DNA of 64,000 nt, taken from Reticulitermes lucifugus. Lineage: Eukaryota > Arthropoda > Insecta > Blattodea > Rhinotermitidae. The notes below the pieces were generated by a model that saw only the letters and a list, made by a program, of their open reading frames with translations, ran no database searches and had not been told where the DNA came from. Location: NCBI GenBank assembly GCA_026260175.1, contig JAKCWW010000277.1, positions 45,421-109,420 on the forward strand, written 5' to 3'. The translations under genes and the position numbers were made by a program. Numbering within the stretch: the first letter of the stretch is position 1; the number at the start of each line of letters is the position of its first letter. This document shows positions 1-11,880 of the stretch, piece by piece.

Positions 1-130
1 CAGAGAACTCTACCTGACAACACACAACATTCACAAGAGACAGACATCCATGCCCCCGGTGGGCTTCGAACCCGCAATCCCAGCATGCGAGCGGCCGCAG
101 ACCCCCGCCTTAGACCGCAGGGCCACTGCG
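1..130 (-). mobile_element. SINE family A, tRNA-derived, truncated by window start
   Basis: Read on the minus strand, this begins with a tRNA-like head (GCAGTGGCCCTGCGGTCTAA) that resembles a Pol III A box. It continues with a B-box-like GGGTTCGAAGCCC, then a body shared with the copies at 31394-31645 and 32233-32477 (CATGGATGTCTGTCTCTTGTG). The 3' part lies outside the window, so tail and target duplication cannot be checked. Shared structure with the two flanked copies makes a SINE call secure. It encodes nothing and depends on LINE machinery for movement. Confidence 0.75.
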
Positions 131-140
131 TTTGGCTCAG

Positions 141-480
141 ATATTGTACAGCAATTCGTAAAACGATCGATGATCACCGCTAGTTAGCCTAATCTCTAGG
201 CAATGGTATAAGGCTCAATGCAAAGCGGATATTTATGTATTTATAGTGCTTGTCCCTAATTTTCGAACACCTCTCTACTTATATGACTAAATTAATTGGC
301 CATGCTTACATTACTACGTACATCGGACAATATGTCTAAACCATACAAGGAAAACTCTATGGAAACACCTGAACTGAGGCTAGTAAGGGCTGTTGTGACA
401 TAGGAGAACTGACTGCGTTAGAAAACCAAACACAGTGGGAAGAAGAGGTTATTTAACGTCCTGCAGATATAACTGACAGT
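141..480. other. unannotated AT-rich stretch
   Basis: No repeat family, RNA gene or coding frame is recognised here. Confidence 0.5.
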
Positions 481-514
481 CTAACGATATTGAAGATGGT
501 TTTATTTGAAATGT

Positions 515-555
515 AACATGCCTGAAGATGCCTAAAAGCGGAACGGATGTTAAAA
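515..555 (+). other. degenerate hammerhead-like motif (family D)
   Basis: CCTGAAGATGCC, an A-rich spacer and GCGGAACGGATGT resemble the family D core (CTGANGA, hairpin, GAAAC, ATGT) found intact elsewhere in the window. The GAAA box is broken and no outer stem is clear, so this is at best an old copy. Confidence 0.25.
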
Positions 556-689
556 TCCTGAGCTACAAATCTAATTTAAATTCCCTGTTTGACGTATTAG
601 TAAAGAGCGCCAACATATGGAAACAAAAGAGACATTGGATGTTTAGTCTTATTTCAGATCTTGCGGTTTTTGCTGCTTATCTTGAGGTT

Positions 690-905
690 TTTTGGCATCC
701 GTTGTCAGTATATAGACTAAAAACCTAGCACAAGAATATAGGGCATTGGTAGAATGGTAACTGAGAAGGGAAAAACTAAAGTAAACGCAATCCTCTACCA
801 GTACAAATTTGTCCATCAGAAATCCCACACGAACTGCCCTAGATCGAACCCGGAACTCCGCAGTCAATGAAGGGATGTAATAAAGAATGCGCAGTGAGTG
901 TGTGT
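690..905 (-). mobile_element. old copy of SINE family E
   Basis: The minus strand has a B-box-like GGGTTCGATCTAGG followed by GTGGGATTTCTGATGGACAA. This aligns with the better preserved family E copy at 8519-8798 (GTGGGATTTGTGGTGGACAA). The downstream part (TTTTCCCTTCTCAGTTACCATTCTA) also parallels that copy. The 5' end and target duplications are not clear. The open frame over this region is a by-product of the repeat. Confidence 0.55.
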
Positions 906-3389
906 GAAGCTGATGAAGAACCGACGCGCGTTCCACACCCACAATATGTGGGGGCGGACACAGGTGCTGGTACTATTGATTGCCGCGTCCCGGCGCCTTG
1001 ACCTTGTCAGGTCGATGCGCGCCACGATGTGTCCAGGTACGGAACTAACATCGCCATCATGACATACTTTCGTTGAAGTACGTCCAGTATGCCAGAAATA
1101 TAATCAGTATACCATCACTTTTTGTAATGAGTTTCTATTTGACAGTTTATTCAGCGAATAAGTGCGTAAGTATATTGAGGGGTTTTCCTTCTATTACAAA
1201 TAGAAGACTACTGGCCAAGTACAACTCTCATACTTAATTTGTAATATATTTGAGTGACTTTAAGTGTAACTATTAAATATTATCTTTTAATGAGTTATAT
1301 ATCGTTTTTGTGGGTAGATATTTTATAATAACATATTAAGAACCGCCAACAATCCCTGCGTGTGTTTCATGCACTGCTCTTGTGTGTTTAAGATTTAAAA
1401 ATCATGAGTGCTGTAGGTGTAATTAAAATTTTTGGCACTGTTGTGATATTGTGGGACGCTGCTTATAAGAAATGAAGCATGTGTCAATACAGGGCATACA
1501 TTCTTTCCACTATTCTATTAGTCTCGTGGCATTCAACTCAGAAAAATTATCTGTCTGTAAACGATCCCTGAAAGCCGTAGTTCCTATCGACACTAAAATA
1601 TGTCAAGTGTAACCTATAAGAGAACATAATTACGAAGTGTATTGTTATCATTACAAGGGTTTAAATACATAACGCGTATTAGAAATATAAACTTCATAAT
1701 CTGATGTAAATGTATATTAACACTTCTACGTAACAAAAACAGATTATTTCGAGGGGGGGGAAACATGGCTGTGCATGCCTGAAAAATCTTTGATGTCCCA
1801 TTTCCCATTACCTCTTGAAACTTCAAGAATTTGTTCTTTGCATATATAATAATTATAGTGTTGTGGAAACATAACAGTTGCTTTTAATAAAATAAACTCA
1901 GCTACAAAAACCTTAATAATCTAGTTTCTTGTATACTTAGTTTATCAACCGATTCAGATGCACAATTTTATGTTTATGCATTATGACCTGTTTATTCTGA
2001 AAAGTACATGGATAAGTAGAACTAAACCCACAACCACACTCAGCTGCAGATAAAGTAAATAACATTCAATTAAAGCCACATTAAAATGTGCACATTCTTG
2101 TGATGAAAATAAATCTGTCAAACTGTAAACATCTTCGAACTAGTGATCAAAGTTTTACTCCATTTTTAGTATGTATGGTCCTTGGTTTTATACACATATT
2201 TATCAATGTGTCATACATCGGATTTCAGTTGATAGGTGCAATATTAATTTGTTAATAAAACATTTGCATGTAATATCCCACAAAAGACATGTTTCCACCA
2301 TAATATCAACTTATCGGTTAGACTAACACAGTGACTGGTGACATAATAAGCCAAAAATTAAAGCTAATAGCATTAATTATTATGCACTGTAAAATATAGA
2401 TACTAAATCAACAGTCCACTCTTAACTCTTTGAAGCCTAGTGGTTACATTAATTACCATCAGGTTTAACATTAAAAAATTCTGCGTTCTACCCACAGAGT
2501 GCCTTCGTGTGTTTCTGTACTGGTCGCAAAAAAAAACAGCGATTATATATCTATATAGAATTAACGGACTAGTTTTATAACAGAGATGAATTGTGTTTTC
2601 AGTGCGGTACGATGTGGATCTTTAAATGCAACTCAGGTTAATCTTTCTGTGTAAAGGTTTAAAGCGAAAGTGCATCCCTCTTTTGCGAATGTGTACGACA
2701 AAATTAAGTTACTGTTAAGACAACGTTAAAATTTATGTTGAAATGGAGAAGCCAATTACAGGCCTGTTTATTGTAATTGATACTCAAAATGACTGACACA
2801 TTCATACAAATTTAGCTCTTCCGTGTTCATTGTGCGGGTTTGAAATAGTCGAATGAGAAATAACATTAAGATTATGAAAGACAAAGTGCGAAGGATCTGA
2901 AGTGAAGCATTTCTGTCCACTGGAAAATACATACATACTTGTACTTTTACTTTAAACTTTAAATTTATCCGTACTCGGTGAATCATAAATTTAAATAAAA
3001 GATTCTTAACACAATAAAAAGGAGAACAACATAAAAACAAGTTTCAATTGGAATGACAAACGCAACATTATAACTTCTAACTTATGTTTCATGGGAAGCA
3101 TAATCACGAATAGCCATTACAAACACAGAAAATTTGGTTCTGAAACGTTTCAAGTGATCTTCCCATATTCGCCTAGACGGCCTGAACAATTCCAATAATG
3201 ACTTAAAGCCGTGGCAGAGATACAAACCTGGAACCCCAAAAATATGAAGTACACTTGATAATCACACAGAAATTTCGTTAATTACGAACGGAAAGTAACA
3301 ATTTAAAGAAGAGTGGCTATCTTCAATTTTACTTCAGTCCCTGTGCTTTTGTGTTTTTTAGTTATATTAAACAAAATACGAACAAATGA
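906..3389. other. unannotated AT-rich stretch
   Basis: Mostly AT-rich unique-looking DNA. Short homopolymers occur (G-run near 1755, A-run near 2529). No gene, RNA or recognisable transposon was found. Confidence 0.5.
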
Positions 3390-3535
3390 AACACAACTGA
3401 TGGCACTGCACCCTGTTCTGAGTCAGCTGAACTCTGTTCACCCTCCTACATCCTAGTTCTTCAAGATTCATTCTAATACTATTCTTCCAACTACGTCTAA
3501 GTCTCAAAATTTTGGCTTTCCAATCACATTTTTTA
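3390..3535 (-). mobile_element. LINE ORF2 3'-end fragment
   Basis: The minus strand keeps one frame for about 40 codons reading SWKNSIRMNLEELGCRRV and then VQLTQNRVQC. This matches the conserved C-terminal tail of a widespread insect non-LTR retrotransposon protein (consensus-like WEDNIRMDLEEMG, then IQLAQDRVQW), here given from recognition and not from a search. No reverse transcriptase domain is present, as expected for a 5'-truncated copy. Confidence 0.65.
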
Positions 3536-3669
3536 AATTAAAATTTTGCACATATTTTCCATAAGGAAACCTGTAACTTGTCTCACCCGCTCAGTCTTCC
3601 ACGATTTGGTCCCCCCTAGTAACGTGTGATGACGAGTTCAAATTACGAACCTCTTCATTAAGCAAACAT

Positions 3670-3812
3670 TTTAGGTAAATCCGTCCAATGGAAGCCGAGT
3701 TATTTCATGCGGACAGACATGACAAAGCGAAAAGTCGCACAGTAAAATAATGTTACAAAACACTAACATTCGCTTTTCGCAAACTGCTTTGCGAATGCGC
3801 CTAAAAGCAATC
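3670..3812 (-). repeat. dispersed repeat family G
   Basis: The minus strand carries a TGCGAAAAGCG core followed by a GTCTGTCCGCATG-type segment and a TTGGACGGATTT end. The same order is seen at 50950-51110 and, partly, at 11805-11880. Nature unknown; it may be a MITE. Confidence 0.6.
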
Positions 3813-4254
3813 GCGGTCAACCTACATGGGACGAAACTCCCCCAACGTAGTCCAATTCGGGTATTAGGCACGATGTTTTAAAATTTCAACATACATTAAA
3901 CATATTACACAAGTTACAAAGCCTCCGATATGGACAGATTATTTGGCACGACCTAAGCAACGGAACGAAGCTATTTTTTATTAATATTCAACGAAGAAGA
4001 ATGAAGTTAGTGATATCTAAAGCAAGAAAGGAGAAGTGTAAAATTTATCGGAATACCTAAAAGGAGGAGGAAAACCTCTTTGTAGATGAGAGGATAAAAT
4101 ATAAATGGACATTAGGGTGTGAAAAATATCTTATGTAGTCAGTGCAGAATCCAGTGAAATAATCTTGAGGGCACAGAAATAAAGTTCCGGGTACCGTGAA
4201 AGGGTATAAGTTCTTGGTAGAATAAGTTTTGCAGGAGGTTTCTATATCATGAAG
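3813..4254. other. unannotated stretch
   Basis: No recognised feature; short purine-rich patch near 4060. Confidence 0.5.
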
Positions 4255-4345
4255 TAAAATAACTAACTAACCAACCAACCAACCGATCGACTGACTGACT
4301 AACTAGGTAACTTACTAACTAACTACCTAACTAGCTAACTAACAA
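4255..4345 (-). repeat. degenerate (CTAA)n tract, probable LINE 3' tail
   Basis: Imperfect CTAA/CCAA tetranucleotide repeats abut the 3' end of the LINE fragment at 4346-4700. On the LINE strand it reads (TTAG)n. RTE-type LINEs are known to end in short tandem repeats rather than poly(A), so this is likely the element's tail, but that clade assignment is an inference. Confidence 0.6.
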
Positions 4346-4700
4346 GTCGTACCAGAGTCCTTCTTGGGAAATGGTTCCTAAGGTAATCAAGAAATTTCCC
4401 ACTTTTTGTGGAACCCGAAGGTTCATTACCGTGTTTAGAACAGCCCGCAATCTGTCTTTAACCTGCGCCAAATTAATGCAATCCACGTCCTCCCATCCTA
4501 TTTAACACGAATTTTAATATTACCCTCCCATCTACGCCAAGGTCTTCTATGTGGTCTCCTTCCTTGTGGTTTTCACACGAACACCTTGTACGCATTTCTC
4601 GTCCCTCCCATACATGTCACATGCTCCGCCCATCTCATACTTCTTAATTGCATCACCCTAATACAAATAATGAAGCTCATTACGCAATTTTCTCCACCCC
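4346..4700 (-). mobile_element. LINE ORF2 C-terminal fragment with tandem-repeat tail
   Basis: The minus-strand translation reads MRWAEHVTCMGGTRNAYKVF, a stop, GRRPHRRPWRRWEGNIKI, then after a frame change INLAQVKDRLRAVLNTVMNL and RVPQKVGNFLITLGTIS. This is the tail that follows the reverse transcriptase domain in a common insect non-LTR retrotransposon. It has an in-frame stop and at least one frameshift, so it is dead. It is the longest copy of this tail in the window and is followed directly by the tetranucleotide tail at 4255-4345. Confidence 0.8.
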
Positions 4701-6189
4701 CCCCTAATACTTCCGTCCTCTTAGGCTGAAATATTAAAATAGTTCCCAGTTAATGAAATTCTACGACTTCCGGAAGAAGACAACTTATTTAAAGTTCTGA
4801 GGGCACTAAACTTTATTATGGCCTCCATACTGATTTGTTCTTTACCACACACGACTACTAGTCATGATGCCTGGTATGGTCGCACGGAGGGCACTAGAAG
4901 TAGTGACTGGTTCAGCTGCATATTTAGTATCTTGTTCTACAAAAAGAAAACTACTGATTTTGTCGAGGACAAGAAGAGGTTTAGACAACACGAAGCAAAG
5001 ATCTTATCTAGAAAATCAAAGCTACACTGCTATATAACAAATAATAAAATATGAATTTTGTTACATCCATAAATGTAAATCAAGAGCGTATTTTTGTCTT
5101 CCTAACCGAAAACTGGGCGCGTTTCATGATTATACCATAACATTTACGATTCAGTGTTAATAAAAATGCACAATAATTTTCATTCAGAACACTCGTAAAA
5201 ACCTTACGCCTTGAGAATACACTAATCATACTCTATGGCCATGAAGTCCATAAATGCCACTCATGTTTCAGCAGATTTAAACTTGAATTTTCCTCATAGT
5301 TTTATGAAATTTGATACAAGGAAATGTGAAGTGTACAAACAGCATTTGTTTTAACAGGGAATACGTATTAAAATATAAAACAAAATTATATATAATTTGT
5401 TTGCGAAAAAATAAAATATCCAACGGAAAACTATTTATGTAATTACTCAACGTGGAAGAGCGACTAATCCTGAAACGGTGAAATTTATCTCATAAACACT
5501 GTACTGTTGCTGTGTTGCACAAGTGACGCTGTTGGACATAATGCAGTCGCTATGGTGACGCCAGGAGATAAAAAGGAAAAAAGGAGATGTTACGTCACTG
5601 ATCCATAATGTTCACTGACGTCAATCATTTTTCAGAATGTCCCTTTCAAAAAAAAAAAAAAAATCTCCAGCTACAAGTAGGTAGGTTACAGCATTATTTT
5701 TGTGGGCGACGTATTAAAACCTACGCTTAGTTCATAAAGGAAAGAATAAGCTTCCGGCCTACCTGCCTCTCAGCACTGCTCCTGATATTTTCATTACGTT
5801 GCTTCTTCTTATATTAATACCTGGGGGAAGTTTGGACGTGGGAAGCAGGTAGTGGCTGATATCCGTGCACAAGGCCTTAGGCACCAGAGCTGAAATATAT
5901 CGTGGCAGCAGGTCCACGTTCGTTCTCGGGGACATTTAGAAGAAACTGCACGACGGTAACTCCCAAGAGACAAATTCTGTAATTTAAAGGTAGTCAAATA
6001 TTAGTGAATATGTAAGAATTGTGAGTTACAAGGCCCCGTGTATTCAGGCTATGGTCTACTGATGAACTATATGCATTGAATGAACACAGGTTCGAGCTAC
6101 CTGATGGGTACCCAGAATACATAAATAGAATGATAACAATTATATCCATCGTGAAAACACGACAGTTGCCCATACAGTCAACAAATTCA
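4701..6189. other. unannotated AT-rich stretch
   Basis: Contains a 15-A run near 5649. No supported gene or repeat family was recognised. Confidence 0.5.
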
Positions 6190-6740
6190 GCCAGCTGCAT
6201 GCAAACCAAATGTTCAGTAGCATGATCACAAGACCTTACCACTGGTACGTATGTTATACAGAATGTTCAAAAAGAAATACATCTCTTGGAGAAAGAATAT
6301 ATGTTATTGTAACACACCGATTTTTTCCCTGTTTCAGTAATCATTAAGTAGAAGTGTAGTGTTTACGCTTCAAGACAGAATATTTGTGGTTAATAGAAAC
6401 GTCAGAAATCGAAGTTATGAAACCTCCAGGGACGAATTTGAATAAAAATGAGGTATAGATACCCTTCCATAAGACTTTAAAAACGTTCGATAACATGAAT
6501 TTTCGTGTACGCTTATGTGCAAACCAAAATAGCCAAAACACTGAACAATTTTTATAAGTTACTAAAAAGTATGCATTCTCCATGGGTTGCGTTTATGTTT
6601 GAACATTCTGTATTATCTGAATCCATTCCATGCTATCACAACTTATTTTCTAAACTAAAATTTAATATTATCCTCCCGCGTACACCTAAGCCCAGGAATA
6701 CACAGATAATATTAATATTCATATGCATATCAAATTCAGT
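6190..6740 (-). mobile_element. LINE 3'-end fragment split by a MITE
   Basis: Minus-strand sequence at 6613-6740 reads CTREDNIKF and then WNGF, matching the WEDNIKMDL..W.. part of the LINE tail. The next part of the tail (CCAGTGG, TCTTGTG, ACTGAAC, as in QWRALVNTVMN) resumes at about 6190-6256, beyond the inserted element at 6259-6610. The fragment is heavily mutated, so alignment on both sides rests on short blocks. Confidence 0.5.
6259..6610. mobile_element. 352-bp MITE with TA target duplication
   Basis: Both ends share the 13-bp inverted repeat CAGAATGTTCAAA, and TA dinucleotides flank at 6257-6258 and 6611-6612. Weaker end similarity continues inward (CTTGGAGAA versus CATGGAGAA). TA duplication and small size point to a non-autonomous Tc1/mariner-type element. 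The interior has no transposase. The end resembles that of the mariner remnant at 37742-38430 (AGAATGTTCAATAAG), so that lineage could be its source. Confidence 0.7.
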
Positions 6741-7449
6741 TACAGCAATCTTAAATAAGATTGATGTCTTCAATAAACCGAATCAGAAGCAGGCCTGCTC
6801 CCTTTCTCATACCCAGCAGACCCAGCAATGGAAGTAGTCAAATAGTGAAGACCTACTATCAATCCGGAACATCAATTTCAGTCAAAATAAATTTTTTATT
6901 TCATTTATTTAATTTTGCGACTTCTGGGATAATGAGCCTTATTAATACCCGAATACCGCTGTGGGCTGGAGTTGATTTTCTCGGGCCGTATTTTGTCGCC
7001 CCAAACTCGGAGGGATGAAATGAAGAACTGACGGTTTTATGCACAGAGGGGCTTCCTTATATATCCAGATCACAGAGATACAAAAATGGACTACACATTT
7101 ATCTCGGAAGTGGTTTCCGACTTTCGCTGGCCATGAGACAGACGGTAGGTAAAACGTGGCTTTACTTTTTTTTTGGAAAATAAATTAATTTGTATCCCGT
7201 CGAATGACGCGTCCTTGACATAAAATGTGTATAAGAAAGTCTGATACATTGAACTATGAAATAAATGTTAATATTCCGTAAAATACATTAAGATGTTCCT
7301 TTAAGGGACCGCAACATGTCAAATTTATTCTTAAAAGTTTTATAAGTTTACGCAATAAAACGTTATGTCATATAGTATTTTTTGGTTAATATAACGAAAA
7401 GTTTAAATGCACATTTTCTGAAAGATCACATAGGAACACATGTTTAAAA
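6741..7449. other. unannotated AT-rich stretch
   Basis: No recognised feature. Confidence 0.5.
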
Positions 7450-7881
7450 GCCAAAGAAGCATCAAATTTGCCATCTCCTGAACAGCCGACCACCTACCAA
7501 CAGGCAGCTGCAGAAATTACAAGAAATAGTGCGCTTGTAGTATTAGATGCTCATAAACAACAAGCAAAAGGCAAAACCTGGGAGACAATACTGGAGAACA
7601 AAGTTCCATCTACTCTACCTATAAGTGTCTTCGCTGCCAATTTCCGCCTCATCACTGGACATGACTACCTACAGCGGCACCTGAACTGGACCGCAATAAA
7701 GAATTCTCCGATGTGCCCAATGTGCGACGACGCAGAAGAAATAGACCTTAGCCACATCCTAAAATGTGAGAGTTTGACAGATAACATGGACAATGTCAAC
7801 AACCGGATGAATGGTGGAATGTACCAAAATGATATTGGACTGCAAGAAGGAAAATCCGAAAATCCCTGTAACTGGCGTTGA
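7450..7881 (+). pseudogene. non-LTR retrotransposon Pol C-terminal fragment
   Basis: An open frame runs from an AKEASNLPSPEQ segment, which matches the end of the RNase H-like region of jockey/R1-type Pol proteins (usually ..ADxLAKEAS..). It continues through FRLITGHDYLQRHL to a zinc-finger-like tail, MCPMCDD...LSHILKC. The candidate ligands fall at codons starting 7714, 7723, 7753 and 7765, giving C-x2-C-x9-H-x3-C. In this family the finger ends Pol and is thought to bind nucleic acid. Reverse transcriptase and most of RNase H are absent, and stops lie just upstream. An A-rich run follows the stop (about 7883-7893). No host gene is implied. Confidence 0.8.
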
Positions 7882-7893
7882 ATAAAAAAAAAA

Positions 7894-8507
7894 GTCTAGC
7901 AGTACAGATCATATATGTACAGTCGTCAACATCTGTTAGGGTTCACAAGACGGTCAAGTACGGAGCTGCAAACTCTGTGCTCCAGTACACTCTCTCCCAA
8001 GCTGTATGCATGCAACACAGTCACATGTACCAGCGGGCAATGAACGAAGAAGACAGCTTGAAATCAACTTCTGGCTCTAGGGAATGCACATTATTATTGT
8101 AATTTTCTTGTTAATTATTTTTCGCGTGTGTGCAACGTTCACTTGTGGTCATCAGACTACGGGAAAGGGCAATGATGGAGCAATCGGTGAACAGAGTACG
8201 GAGGATTACTGGTTCGGCAGTTATCTCGTAACACGCTTGCCATGCCTGTTAAAAAAGAACAAGCATTTCAGCTGTCCTAATTGATTTTACTGTAAGACTC
8301 ATGCAAGGTCCGTTTTGTTACTTTATTTTCTGACGACTGAATGTATCTGAGACAGACAATAAATAATGAAAATTTAAAAGCACGTGACGACGTTGTTGAC
8401 TCTTGAGAGTGTTTCGACTAACATTCTGAAATATCCACTCTCCGAATTTCTTTCAAACCATAACGCATCGGGGAGGTGTTAGGTTCCCTTCAACTAGTAA
8501 CTGAATA
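7894..8507. other. unannotated stretch
   Basis: Small open frames only; none resembles a known domain. Confidence 0.5.
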
Positions 8508-8809
8508 AAGTAAGGATTTTTCTTAAATCGAAGGGCCCCGCAGCAGATGCTACGAACGCACCGCTGCCTTGAAGGCTTATTGTGCAACCCTGTGATGAAG
8601 ATGATGAGGTTTTTTCGGCTTTTCCATTTTAATGGAGCACCGGTGGAATAAAATTGAGAGGGGAAAACCGAAGTACTCGGAGAAAAACCTGTCCTAGTGC
8701 CACGTTGTCCACCACAAATCCCACAAACCGAGCCGGGATCGATCCCGGGCCTCCGCGGTGAGAGGCCTGCGACTAACCGCCTCAGCAATGGCACGGCCAA
8801 GTAAGGATT
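8508..8809 (-). mobile_element. SINE family E with 11-bp target duplication
   Basis: The element occupies 8519-8798 and is flanked by perfect direct repeats AAGTAAGGATT at 8508-8518 and 8799-8809. On the minus strand it begins TGGCCGTGCCATTGCTGAGG (A-box-like), then has a B-box-like GGGATCGATCCCGG, then a body shared with the older copy near 690-905. The 3' end is A-rich (TTTAAGAAA). Target duplication, Pol III-like boxes and lack of a frame identify a tRNA-derived SINE. The open frame crossing it is incidental. Confidence 0.8.
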
Positions 8810-9785
8810 AGTACTCCACTGCGTACCTTGGAAGAGCTGCTTAAAGGTTGTAAATTACGTTTGCCAAGAAAACAAATGGAGTTAATCTTTCACAGTACCG
8901 GTTTGAGATATTTCTGGACCAAATGTAAAAATAAATTCTGGGGCCCTAACTATGCGTAGTCCTGAACTGATACTGCAGGTACAGCACAAGATGTAAATAA
9001 AATTACTGAAATCTGAAATGCAAGAAGCTTCTTCCTACACCCCTCACCGCGAAGGGTGGGGCCCCATACGGCAGCACATGTTGCTATAGACTTAAATCGG
9101 TCCTGTTCTGTCAGCGGAAATGAAACAACTTTCCGAATCGTCGTGGTTAAAACAAAACTTAGATGTCTCATTGTGTTCAAAATATCAGCCGACAAAGAAA
9201 TGGCAATTTAATTCACTTTATATGTAAGCTGGGGGCACTGAGAACTACGACGGGTATAAAAATTATGCCAACCCCTCACTTGCACATTTCATTTTTAGTT
9301 GTTGGAGCGGAGCGAGTCTGAGTGTTTTGGTAAAAAGATGCCGCGAAAAGTTCCAAGAATCTAAAAATCTTCAGCAACACCGCTGTAAGAACCAGCAACA
9401 TCGCATTACATGTCCTATATGCTGTGCACCTGGTAGCAAAACACAGAGTACAAATAATTCGTAATTTTAGCCACTTTGCTTCCTAGAGGGTTTTCAGCAA
9501 CAAAATTGGTACAGTATCCTATGTTTCCGCGTTAGCTATTACAATATTACAATGTTTATAATAGCTGCCTGCTTGCTTAAACTAAGTGAAACTGTTACAT
9601 TGTCTTTACATGTATTACTGTGTAACCTTAAGGAGGTACTTTATGAAATTGATACTTTATTAAATCTTAATATCAGGATTCAGGTATCACAACAAATCAG
9701 AAATTTACAGCGGTAGAAAAAGCAGTTTGTTATGGGTTAGAGGGATAGAGAAAATTAGGCTCAGAGGAAACCAAAGTACGGAAAT
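8810..9785. other. unannotated stretch
   Basis: No recognised feature. Confidence 0.5.
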
Positions 9786-9895
9786 GAAAAGTGACCTGCA
9801 AGGAGGAAGGAAGGGAACGGAGGAGGAAGGAAGAAGACAAGGAAAGGAGGAATGGGAAACGAAAAAAAATGAAAGGAAGGAAAGGAAAAATATGG
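9786..9895 (+). repeat. purine-rich (GGAA/GAAG) tract
   Basis: About 110 bases are almost wholly A and G on the plus strand, made of imperfect GGAAGGAAGG units. It explains the low-complexity open frames on both strands here. Such tracts can form triplex structures, but nothing else suggests a function. Confidence 0.85.
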
Positions 9896-10805
9896 ATATA
9901 GGTGCCGAATAAAAATAAATAAATAAATAGACACAAGATGTACGAAAATGTTTACATTTAAACAAATAATAATTTAAGCGAAATGTGTTTGAAATTTGCG
10001 CTGCAGGGCTCGAATTGTGAATGTGTTATCAATATTTTCCTATTTCCGTCTAGGAACACTTTGTGACTAGAGCTGTCGCTTCCTGTCCTTATCGTGAAAA
10101 GCAAATACTTCGGTATAATCCCTATCAGTTAACTGAACAAACTTTGAAGAAAACTGTAGCAAATTATCAGAATGCCTATTCTTGGAAGCTGTGGTTGTTC
10201 AGTCGTTATATGAATGTGTAAGATCCCGTTCTCTTTGCCTCTTTCTCTTTCGCTTCACTGGTACGTCACAGAATGCAGGAGTAAACGTACAAATGATGAC
10301 GTCATCCATTCAGTTCCGAAACCACGTTTCCCAGGAAAAGAACTATTCCACAGCTGTTAACGTTCCGGGGGTGCCCAACGTTGCCATGAATTCTCTGTAG
10401 GGGGCAGGCCCATTTTAATGGAGTATGCATCCAATTAGTGCATTATCAGATACCAGTTAATCGTGACTGAGAAGATTGTTGTCTTGTGGCAAGTGTTGTC
10501 TGGAATAAATTACCAAATTTTCGGATAAACATGGCAACACGTTCCACTGAAAGTCAGAGAAATTCAGTTTGATTATTGTAGTGTTATTATTATTACCACA
10601 TAAGGATATTCTGTGCTGCCTTTTCAGAGTTTTATGACCACAAATAAGTAAAAAAAATAGAAACACTTTGAGCAACGTCTGCCTTAAGACGCAATCACTT
10701 CAAGTGTACGTAGCATGTGCTGAGGGATTCCAACGTGGGTATTTATTGAAGATTACGGAATTTGGAAAAACCAGGTTTTCGCAGCTATGTTGACGAATAT
10801 TTAAG
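9896..10805. other. unannotated stretch
   Basis: No recognised feature; AAAT microrepeat near 9914. Confidence 0.5.
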
Positions 10806-10885
10806 TCTGCCAGAATATGACGACGTATAGACTGGTAAAAAGTTACCCAGGTTTAGGAGAAAACTGTTGTTTCAAATTCATCCGG
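10806..10885 (+). repeat. family C terminal-repeat fragment
   Basis: AATATGACGACGTATAGACTGGTAA...GTTACCCAGGTTT matches the family C end (AATATGACGCCATGTAGTCTGG..TTTACCGACGTTTCGG) seen best at 15536. Degenerate. Confidence 0.5.
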
Positions 10886-11182
10886 ACCTTCCGTTGCTGC
10901 TGATCAGTCTACAAGCCGTCATATCCCAGACGACCTGAGTTGTGTCTGCGTTAGCAGTATTCATGGCAGCTGTTGTGGGTTACGTTGTGATTTTGGATAC
11001 CGTTATGTTACTAAGTTACATGGAAGGAAGGAAATATGATTACTGAAGTTGATTTGTGCCTTAATTTAGTAGCGTCACTGGAGAGTGTTTCCATTTAATG
11101 GTTTGTAAAATCAGCTGCACAAGTTACGAATTTGTAGACTTGAAATTTATCCTTGGTGACGCAGGCAGAAATTCAGCTGAGG

Positions 11183-11183
<1 letters not shown>

Positions 11184-11222
<39 letters not shown>
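11184..11222. repeat. (AT)n microsatellite
   Basis: About 19 uninterrupted TA units. Confidence 0.95.
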
Positions 11223-11226
<4 letters not shown>

Positions 11227-11804
11227 TTACGTGTATCCTCTTTACAGTCGAGGCACTGTGTATTCTCAATGTGTTTAATCATCACAATGAAAATGTCTGT
11301 GCTGACAAAATCCCATTAAATTTATTCCTGGGCACCATCAACAAAGATTCTCGATGAAAATATGGACCCGTATTATCGGCGAGGAGTTACTGGTTCCTCA
11401 CATCGTATTCGCACTATTATCAGGCTGCATACATCACAACCTTCTGCTGATAACACTGATAAATATGATAGGAAATTGCCACTCTTTTCTTAGACACAAC
11501 ATATGATTCATGCAGGATGGGCATCCTGCGAACCAAAGTTGTACTGCATGCGAGTTTCTTGATGAAACGTTTCCTGGACGCTGGATAGGGTAGTGCGATC
11601 CGGTTTCACGGTCACCACTACCTTCCACTATAAATTCAATAGTATTTCTCGCATGGGTCAGCATAAATAAAATTGCGTAGCGTCAGATGCTACGCACAGT
11701 ACCTGCGGACTTATGGCAACGCACTGAAAATAGTTTGAATCTATCTTTTAAAAATTACAAATATTAAATATGAAATGTCATAAAAAGCGCCGTGTTCCAT
11801 GCAG
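11223..11804. other. unannotated stretch
   Basis: No recognised feature. Confidence 0.5.
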
Positions 11805-11880
11805 AGATCAGGACGCACGGACAGACAGACGTGATGAGATTACTTTCGCTTTTCGCAACTACTTTGCTAAAGCACATAAA
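11805..11880 (-). repeat. dispersed repeat family G, partial
   Basis: Minus strand: AGTTGCGAAAAGCGAAAG, then GTCTGTCTGTCCGTGC, in the same order as the copies at 3670 and 50950. Confidence 0.5.

Noticed and set aside
1-130. True tRNA gene
   Set aside because: A- and B-box-like motifs are present but no cloverleaf is complete, and the body matches two SINE copies with target duplications.
4255-4345. Telomere-like repeat
   Set aside because: The units are CTAA/CCAA tetranucleotides, not the insect TTAGG pentamer, and they adjoin a LINE 3' end.
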